This document shows, in pieces, positions 1-4,810 of a stretch of 6,247 bases of DNA. Within the stretch, counting starts at the first letter, position 1. Every line of letters begins with the position of its first letter. This stretch comes from Actinomycetota bacterium. GTDB lineage: Bacteria; Actinomycetota; Acidimicrobiia; Acidimicrobiales; Microtrichaceae. A program made the translations under genes and the position numbers. The stretch lies in assembly GCA_018268735.1 (NCBI GenBank), contig JAFDWA010000105.1, positions 1 through 6,247 on the forward strand. Direction: 5' to 3'. The notes beneath the pieces are model-generated. The model had not been told where the DNA came from, did no database searches, and worked only from the letters and a program-made list of their open reading frames with translations.

Positions 1-191
1 AGCTGGGCTACCGCGTGGTGTACACACCGCACGCGGTCCTCGAGCACCCCGAATCGGCATCACGAGGCTCGATGCACCCGACCGAGGACGAGGAGTGGCT
101 CATCGACCGGTGGGGCCTCAAGGGCGCGTTGCGCGAGCCGTTCGTGAACCCGCACTTCGAGTGGCTCATGCCGGTCTTCTACCGGCTCTGA
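1..191 (+). CDS. Glycosyltransferase family 2 protein, C-terminal end only
   Basis: This is the last 62 codons of a gene whose start lies before the window; the reading frame begins at base 3 and stops at TGA 189-191. The residues read LGYRVVYTPHAVLEHPES, then a SRGS motif, a D/E-rich stretch, RWG, and FVNPHFEW near the end. This matches the tail of GT2-type (rhamnosyltransferase-like) glycosyltransferases, where a G-Y-R-V-x-Y-x-P-x-A-x-L-x-H-x-E-S-x-S-R-G segment is followed by R-W and a D/E-P-x-x-N-P motif. Such enzymes transfer a sugar from a nucleotide donor to a growing glycan on the cytoplasmic side of the membrane. The catalytic GT-A core is outside the window, so donor and acceptor cannot be assigned. 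The gene converges on the GT4 gene and overlaps its stop region by 13 bases. The family call is fairly secure; the specific sugar is unknown. Confidence 0.8.
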   Translation, partial: LGYRVVYTPHAVLEHPESASRGSMHPTEDEEWLIDRWGLKGALREPFVNPHFEWLMPVFYRL

Positions 192-2452
192 TGCCCGCTC
201 CAGATCCCGATCAGGCGATCTCGCGCGACCGCGCCCACCTCGGCGAAGCTGAACTGCTCGAGCGAGCGACGAGCGGCCGGGATCAGGCGAGCCGAGATCG
301 AGGGGTCGTCGTGGAGCGACCGCATGAGCGCTGCGGCAGCGTCGAGATCCGGATCGGCCCAATGGCCGTGCGCCGGGTAGTGGCTCCCGGCGCCGACCTC
401 GACGAGACGATACGGGACGAGCAGCGCGTTCGATCCGTCCATGAAGTCGATGTTGCCGGAGTACCCCGTGGCGATCACCGGGGTACCGACGGCCATCGCC
501 TCGGCCATCGTCAACCCGAGTCCCTCGGCCCGGTGCAGCGACACGTAGGCGTCCGCTGCGCCGACGAGCGCCAGGCGATCCGATGCCGGCAACATGCGGT
601 CCCACAGCTCGATGTCGTCACGATCCGCGATCGCGTCGGCCAGGCGCGCCTTCGCTCGTGGGAACACGCCGCCGTTGATGGACTTGAGCACGAGGCGGGC
701 GCCGTCACCGGGAGCGAAGGCCCGCCGATACGCGTCGACCAGTCCGAGTGGGTTCTTGCGCTCCACCACCGACAGGAAGTCGAACGAGAACAGGAAGGTG
801 AACCGTTCGTCGAGACCCAGCCGGCCGCGGGCGTCGCGGGCGGCAGCCGCGTCGACGTCGAACACGAGCGGGGACGGCACCAGAGACACCGGGGCACGAC
901 CTGCGGACTCGAACGCGTCGCGCAGGTAGGAGGTGGCCGCCCACACCTCGTCGACGTGGTCGAACGCCGCCATCTGCGTGGTGTTCATGACGTCGCTCTC
1001 CCAGTACCACAGGCCGATGTTGTGGTGGCCCCGCAGGAAGTCGGCACCGACGTCGTCGACGAACAGCGAGAGCTGGTCCGGGACGATGAGCAGCAGGTTG
1101 AAGTGGTACGGCCGGTTCGTGGTTCCGTCGGACCGGACCTCTTGTTGCGAGGCGGTCCTGTCGTAGGTGACCGTCGCTGTGGGGATGCCAGCGGCATCGA
1201 GTGCCCGGAGCATCTGCCGGGCCGCGACCCCCAGCCCCAGCTCGGCACCGAGGTAGCCGACGACGTTGACGCCGAACGGACGTCGGACCCCGGCAGTGCG
1301 GACCGGACCACCCGGACGCGGCGGTGCCGGCAGGGTGGCGAGCGAGGTCGCCCGCTCGGCGACCGCGCTCGTCCAGAGCCAACGGCGGAACCCGTCCCGA
1401 TCCCGCCACCTCGGTGATGGGAAGGCATGCTGCACATCCGGGCGAGCGTCGTAGACGAGATCGGCGAGCACCGAGACCCCGGTGCCGTCGGGGCGTCCGG
1501 GAGCGTTGAGCGCATCGACGAACGCGGCGACCTCGTCGACCACGTACGGGTTCGCGACGCTGGACGCTCCGCCCTGACGGGAGCGGAACCACGCACGGAT
1601 CCCGTCGGTCACGTCAAGTCCGGGGATCAGCGCGGTGTCGTCACGGTCCTGTTCGGGTTGCCACCCGGCGGCGAGCAGCGCGGTGGACTGCTCCGCCAGG
1701 AGCCGGCGCAGACCGGCGCTGTCGGAGGTCGCGCACCTCGGCAGGTCGTCGCCGAGCGAGAACCACCACGGGGCTGACGGATCCAACCCTGCGAGGTCGA
1801 CCAACGCCGGTGGTCCCGTGGCGGTCAGGAGCACGCCGTCGACGTCGCTGACCGCGACCTCGTCCGCCGTCGAGGCCGACAGGCGGAACCGTGGGTCGCC
1901 ACAGAGCCGAACTGCATCCACGGGCGCCCACCACGGCGCCGAGACGGCCTGCTTCGGGCCCTGGTCCTCGACGTGGACCCAGTCCCGAGACCGGTCGCGC
2001 CACCACCCGAGGAGTGGCGCAACCTCGCCCTGGAGGACGACCGCGCCGGGCAGCGGTCCACCCCAGACCAATCCACCGCTCACGTGACCGGCACGCATGA
2101 CAGGACCGTCGGAGGACGCGAGGAGGTCGTCGAGTCGTCCTGTGACGACCAAGGTGTCGTCGAGGACCACGACCGGCGAGCCCGCAGCGACATCGAGACC
2201 CGCGGTCAGGAGCCACGGGAGCGCGGCCCACGCGGCGGCCCGCTCTCCCGCCATGAGCACCAGGTCGACCCACCGCAGACCGTCGATGTCGAGTCCGTGT
2301 GGGACGAGCACGTTGGCATCCGGCGGGGCCGTGAGCCTGGGGTCGGTCCAGAGCACCGTGACCGTCGCCTCCGGATGGGCGGCACGGACCGAGCGCTCCG
2401 CGACGATCCGCCTGGCCGGCCGTCGGGAGGAGGAGATCAAGAGCACCTGCAC
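179..2452 (-). CDS. Two-part glycosyltransferase: unassigned N-terminal domain plus GT4 domain
   Basis: The 757-residue protein has a clear GT4 (GT-B fold) enzyme at residues about 392-750. It opens with GVNVVGYLGAELGLGVAARQ, carries an acceptor-side segment H-H-N-I-G-L-W-Y-W-E (476-485), a basic site V-E-R-K-N-P with K566, and the donor-binding E-x7-E motif at E643 and E651 within EGLGLTMAEAMAVGTPVIAT. Residues 1 to about 260 start MQVLLISSSRRPARR and include A-H-P-E-A-T-V-T-V-L-W-T-D. This loosely resembles the N-terminal GT-A/GT8-like domains often fused to GT4 domains in actinobacterial polysaccharide enzymes, but no clear DxD catalytic motif was recognised. Residues about 283-370 look like the linker module of such fusions (Y-D-A-R-P-D-V-Q-H-A-F-P). 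The start is GTG at 2450-2452: an in-frame TAG lies ten codons upstream with no start codon between, and no Shine-Dalgarno is visible. It likely acts in the cytoplasm or at the inner membrane in surface glycan assembly. Donor and acceptor are unknown. Confidence 0.88.
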   Translation of the reverse strand: MQVLLISSSRRPARRIVAERSVRAAHPEATVTVLWTDPRLTAPPDANVLVPHGLDIDGLRWVDLVLMAGERAAAWAALPWLLTAGLDVAAGSPVVVLDDTLVVTGRLDDLLASSDGPVMRAGHVSGGLVWGGPLPGAVVLQGEVAPLLGWWRDRSRDWVHVEDQGPKQAVSAPWWAPVDAVRLCGDPRFRLSASTADEVAVSDVDGVLLTATGPPALVDLAGLDPSAPWWFSLGDDLPRCATSDSAGLRRLLAEQSTALLAAGWQPEQDRDDTALIPGLDVTDGIRAWFRSRQGGASSVANPYVVDEVAAFVDALNAPGRPDGTGVSVLADLVYDARPDVQHAFPSPRWRDRDGFRRWLWTSAVAERATSLATLPAPPRPGGPVRTAGVRRPFGVNVVGYLGAELGLGVAARQMLRALDAAGIPTATVTYDRTASQQEVRSDGTTNRPYHFNLLLIVPDQLSLFVDDVGADFLRGHHNIGLWYWESDVMNTTQMAAFDHVDEVWAATSYLRDAFESAGRAPVSLVPSPLVFDVDAAAARDARGRLGLDERFTFLFSFDFLSVVERKNPLGLVDAYRRAFAPGDGARLVLKSINGGVFPRAKARLADAIADRDDIELWDRMLPASDRLALVGAADAYVSLHRAEGLGLTMAEAMAVGTPVIATGYSGNIDFMDGSNALLVPYRLVEVGAGSHYPAHGHWADPDLDAAAALMRSLHDDPSISARLIPAARRSLEQFSFAEVGAVARDRLIGIWSGHQSR

Positions 2453-2458
2453 GGCGCC

Positions 2459-2464
2459 ATTCTG
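2459..2464 (-). promoter_or_regulatory. Candidate -10 element of the GT4 gene
   Basis: On the minus strand CAGAAT keeps the A2 and T6 of a -10 hexamer and is separated by 6 bases from the GTG start, so transcription would begin at the G of GTG, a leaderless arrangement. The match is weak and no -35 element is clear. Confidence 0.3.
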
Positions 2465-2480
2465 GTCCGGGCGCCGGACC
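2464..2480. promoter_or_regulatory. Perfect inverted repeat between divergent starts, candidate operator
   Basis: GGTCCGG (2464-2470) and CCGGACC (2474-2480) form a perfect 7-base inverted repeat around a GCG spacer. It fills the space between the two outward-facing -10-like hexamers of the 42-base divergent gap, so a protein bound here would cover the upstream side of both promoters. No coding sequence ends here, which argues against a terminator. GC-rich dyads do occur by chance in such DNA, so the operator role is inference. Confidence 0.4.
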
Positions 2481-2486
2481 TACACT
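2481..2486 (+). promoter_or_regulatory. Candidate -10 element of the coiled-coil gene
   Basis: TACACT fits the actinobacterial TANNNT -10 pattern and lies 8 bases before the ATG at 2495. A transcript would start about at the start codon, giving a leaderless or nearly leaderless mRNA, in line with the absence of a Shine-Dalgarno. No convincing -35 element is seen. Confidence 0.45.
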
Positions 2487-2494
2487 GCGACGCC

Positions 2495-2878
2495 ATGGGA
2501 CTCCGATCGACGGTCGGCACGATGCGAGCGTTCCCCACCCTCGGCCGGCGCGCGTTCGCCGCCGAGCAGCGCATGGACGTGCTGGAGCGACGCGTCGACC
2601 AGCTCGGCGGGGACCTCGGGGAGCTGCGTCACGGCCTGGCCGACCACGCGGCAGCGATCACCGAGCTGATGCGGAGGACGAGCGCTGTCGAGCAGCTGAT
2701 CGAGCAGCTCCACCGCGACCTCACCTCGGCGGCGCCGCAGGAGACCCTCGCCATCGTCGAGGCCGTCCGCGACGACGTCGCGACGTTGAGCATCGAGCTG
2801 ACCGAGCAGATGAACCGCACCACTGCCCTGCTCACCCAGGCCGGCGCGCCATCCGTGGGTGCATCGGGACCTGCCTGA
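2495..2878 (+). CDS. Small coiled-coil protein of unknown function
   Basis: The 127-residue protein belongs to no family I recognise. Residues 30-76 keep one heptad register: positions 30, 34, 37, 41, 44, 48, 55, 58, 65, 69, 72 and 76 are all Leu, Val or Ile, with only H51 and T62 breaking the core. A second, looser helix follows after a short A-A-P-Q break (about 79-82) and runs to about 113. A flexible G/A/P/S-rich tail ends the protein. There is no signal peptide or membrane segment; the N-terminus is basic (R4, R11, R18, R19). The ATG at 2495 is chosen because it sits 8 bases after a TACACT hexamer, and because any in-frame extension upstream would run antisense through the glycosyltransferase gene. 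ATG 2522 is a weaker alternative. It is divergent from the GT4 gene and convergent with rmlD. It may be an oligomerising partner or scaffold for glycan enzymes, but that is inference only. Confidence 0.72.
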   Translation: MGLRSTVGTMRAFPTLGRRAFAAEQRMDVLERRVDQLGGDLGELRHGLADHAAAITELMRRTSAVEQLIEQLHRDLTSAAPQETLAIVEAVRDDVATLSIELTEQMNRTTALLTQAGAPSVGASGPA

Positions 2879-2898
2879 CAGCCACCGAGCGAACTGAC

Positions 2899-2918
2899 GT
2901 CGGGATCGTCAACCCGAC
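2899..2918. terminator. Hairpin between convergent coiled-coil gene and rmlD
   Basis: GTCGGG (2899-2904) pairs perfectly with CCCGAC (2913-2918) around an 8-base loop that contains the rmlD stop codon. It lies in the convergent junction and could slow transcription from both sides. No T-run follows on either strand, so it is at best a weak or factor-dependent terminator. Confidence 0.25.
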
Positions 2919-3769
2919 AGGGCAGCGACCACCTCGGCGAGAGGTTCGCGGAAGTCCCGCAGCTCGCCCAGTCCGGAGTTGCGGAGAGCGAAGTTGTCGA
3001 GCACGGAGTTCGCCGGCCGAGGCGCCATCGGCGGCGCGTCATGGGGTCTGGCAGCGTCGAACTCGACGGTCGAGATCGGACGCACCTTGTCGCGGGGATA
3101 GCCGGCCGCAGCCAGGATCTCACCGACGAACTCGTACCAGCTCACCGCTCCCTGGTTGGTCACGTGGTGGATCCCGGGCACCCGCGCGAGGCCGAGCTCC
3201 ACGACCTTGCGGGCGAGGTCCGAGGCGAACGTCGGGTGCCCGCGCTGGTCGTCCACGAAGGTCAGGTGGTCGTGCTCGGCCGCCAGTCGGAGCACGGTCT
3301 TGACCATGTTGCTCCCGTGGCGTCCGCACACCCACGACGTGCGGGCGATCGTCCACCCCGGGTCGAGCTCCCTCTCGCCACCGAGCTTCGTTCGGCCGTA
3401 CACCGACGCCGGCGCAGGTTCGTCCCACTCCACGTAGGGAGTGGGCTTGGTGCCGTCGAACACGTAGTCGGTCGACACGTAGACGACGTGAGCACCCACA
3501 CGCCGTGCGCCATCGGCCACGAAGCGGGTCGCCAGGCAGTTGACACGATGGGCGCCTTCGACGTCCACCTCGCAGCGATCGACCGCGGTGAAGGCCGCTC
3601 CGTGCAGGATGAGGTCCGGATCGAACGACGTGACTGCTGCCAGGACGGCGTCGCGATCGGTGAGGTCGCAGTTGTGCAGGTCGAGACCGAGGACCTCGTG
3701 GTCCTCCTCGAGGAGAGGGAGGAGCTCCGAGCCGAGCTGTCCGGCGCTGCCCGTGACGACGATGCGCAT
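2909..3769 (-). CDS. rmlD: dTDP-4-dehydrorhamnose reductase (RmlD)
   Basis: The 286-residue protein is a short-chain dehydrogenase/reductase that performs the last step of dTDP-L-rhamnose synthesis, NAD(P)H-dependent reduction of dTDP-4-dehydro-L-rhamnose, in the cytoplasm. The Rossmann motif G-S-A-G-Q-L-G is at 7-13. The family signature S-T-D-Y-V-F-D-G is at 99-106, the catalytic Y-x3-K pair at Y124 and K128, the D-Q-x-G-x-P-T-x-x-x-D-L-A segment near 184-195, and the C-terminal R-P-x-N-S-x-L-D motif at 261-268. Length is normal for the family. The frame stays open 13 codons upstream, but ATG 3769 starts the canonical M-R-I-V-V-T-G sequence, and the upstream part overlaps the rmlB end, so this start is preferred. 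The start lies 2 bases after the rmlB stop (TGA-TC-ATG), which points to co-transcription and translational coupling; no strong ribosome binding site of its own is seen. Confidence 0.96.
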   Translation of the reverse strand: MRIVVTGSAGQLGSELLPLLEEDHEVLGLDLHNCDLTDRDAVLAAVTSFDPDLILHGAAFTAVDRCEVDVEGAHRVNCLATRFVADGARRVGAHVVYVSTDYVFDGTKPTPYVEWDEPAPASVYGRTKLGGERELDPGWTIARTSWVCGRHGSNMVKTVLRLAAEHDHLTFVDDQRGHPTFASDLARKVVELGLARVPGIHHVTNQGAVSWYEFVGEILAAAGYPRDKVRPISTVEFDAARPHDAPPMAPRPANSVLDNFALRNSGLGELRDFREPLAEVVAALSG

Positions 3770-3771
3770 GA

Positions 3772-4740
3772 TCAGCGGTTCTTGACTCGGTCGCGGAGCG
3801 GCTTCCACCAGTCGACGTGGTCGACGTACCAGCCGATGGTCTCGTCGATCGCGGCATCGAAGGTCAGCTCGGGCGCCCAGCCGAGGGCGCTGACCTTGCG
3901 CACATCGATCGAGTACCGACGGTCATGGCCCTTGCGGTCCTCGACGTACTCCACATCGGAGTCGTCCTTGCCGAGCGCCGCGAGGATGGTGTCGGTGATC
4001 TCACGATTCGTGCGCTCGTTGCCGGCACCGATGTTGTAGATCTGACCGATCTCGCCGTGGCGCCGCACGAGGTCGACTCCAGCGCAGTTGTCACGGACGA
4101 ACAGCCAGTCACGGACGTTGAGCCCGTCTCCGTAGAGCGGCACCCTGCCGCCCTCGAGGAGCGTCGTCACGAAGTACGGGATCAGCTTCTCAGGGAACTG
4201 GAACGGTCCGAACTGGTTGGACGAACGAGTGACCACGACCGGCAGCCCATAGGTCTCGTGGTATGCCAACGCGATCAGGTCCGAACCCGCCTTCGCCGCG
4301 GAGTAGGGCGACCGCGGGCTCAGAGCATCTGTCTCGACGAACGAGCCCTCCTCGATCGATCCGTACACCTCGTCGGTGGAGATGTGGACGAACCGCTCGA
4401 CGCCGGACTGCGCCGCCAAGTCGCACAGCACGTTGGTGCCGCCGCAGTTCGTCCGCACGAACACGTCAGGATCGAGCAGCGAGCGGTCGACGTGGCTCTC
4501 GGCCGCGAAGTGGACGACCTGGTCGCAACCTGCGACAGCAGTGCGGACGGTGTCGCGGTCGCAGATGTCGCCGTGGACGAACTCGAAGCGTGCATCACCC
4601 TCGAACTCCGCGAGGTTCTCGTGGTTGCCGGCATAGGTCAGTGCATCCAGGACGCGAACCGAGTCGTCGGAGTTGGCCAGCACATGTCGCACGTAGTTCG
4701 AGCCGATGAACCCGGCGGCGCCGGTGACGAGTAGCTTCAT
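3772..4740 (-). CDS. rmlB: dTDP-glucose 4,6-dehydratase (RmlB)
   Basis: The 322-residue protein is an extended short-chain dehydrogenase that converts dTDP-D-glucose to dTDP-4-dehydro-6-deoxy-D-glucose using bound NAD+, the second step of dTDP-L-rhamnose synthesis. Seen in the sequence are the G-x-x-G-x-x-G motif (7-13, GAAGFIG), an L-T-Y-A-G-N segment (34-39), the active-site triad T122-D123-E124 in STDEVYG, the Y146-x3-K150 pair, and the substrate loop F-P-E-K-L-I-P (182-188). A G-H-D-R-R-Y motif follows at 271-276. All key residues are intact and the length is close to the usual 320-360. The canonical M-K-L-L-V-T-G start at ATG 4740 is chosen; AAGGA sits 8 bases upstream of it. An in-frame ATG at 4749 would add three residues. 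It is followed after 2 bases by rmlD. Specificity for rhamnose rather than another dTDP-6-deoxy sugar rests on that rmlD neighbour. Confidence 0.96.
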   Translation of the reverse strand: MKLLVTGAAGFIGSNYVRHVLANSDDSVRVLDALTYAGNHENLAEFEGDARFEFVHGDICDRDTVRTAVAGCDQVVHFAAESHVDRSLLDPDVFVRTNCGGTNVLCDLAAQSGVERFVHISTDEVYGSIEEGSFVETDALSPRSPYSAAKAGSDLIALAYHETYGLPVVVTRSSNQFGPFQFPEKLIPYFVTTLLEGGRVPLYGDGLNVRDWLFVRDNCAGVDLVRRHGEIGQIYNIGAGNERTNREITDTILAALGKDDSDVEYVEDRKGHDRRYSIDVRKVSALGWAPELTFDAAIDETIGWYVDHVDWWKPLRDRVKNR

Positions 4741-4749
4741 GCCCTCCAT

Positions 4750-4754
4750 CCTTG
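4750..4754 (-). promoter_or_regulatory. rmlB: Ribosome binding site of rmlB
   Basis: On the minus strand AAGGA lies about 8 bases before ATG 4740 and a GGAGG lies even closer (2 bases). The AAGGA directly abuts the alternative ATG at 4749, too close to serve it, so this site supports 4740 as the start. Confidence 0.5.
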
Positions 4755-4777
4755 CCGAAGAGCGACCGCTCGACGAA

Positions 4778-4795
4778 AGTCGGAGCCAACCGACT
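4778..4795 (-). terminator. Weak hairpin between the amidase gene and rmlB
   Basis: On the minus strand AGTCGG, a 6-base loop and CCGACT form a perfect stem, followed by only TTC. It lies 15 bases after the amidase stop and 37 bases before the rmlB start. It could attenuate read-through from the amidase gene into rmlBD, but the short T-run makes it a weak candidate. Confidence 0.25.
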
Positions 4796-4810
4796 CCCCG
4801 GCACGTCGAC

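Noticed and set aside
95..1417. Long plus-strand open frame of 440 codons
   Set aside because: It is antisense to the GT4 gene, which has clear catalytic motifs. Its translation is low-complexity (rich in R, V, E, D, G) with no recognisable domain, typical of a high-GC shadow frame.
1973..2494. In-frame upstream extension of the coiled-coil gene
   Set aside because: The frame is open to 1973, but the added part is antisense to the GT4 coding region and composed of unstructured charged residues. The heptad pattern and the -10-like hexamer point to ATG 2495.
3770..3808. N-terminal extension of RmlD by 13 residues
   Set aside because: It overlaps the end of rmlB and precedes the canonical M-R-I-V-V-T-G start; the added residues show no family similarity.
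3041..4734. Two plus-strand open frames (3041-4039 and 3817-4734)
   Set aside because: Both lie antisense to rmlD and rmlB, which are certain from their motifs; the translations match nothing recognisable.
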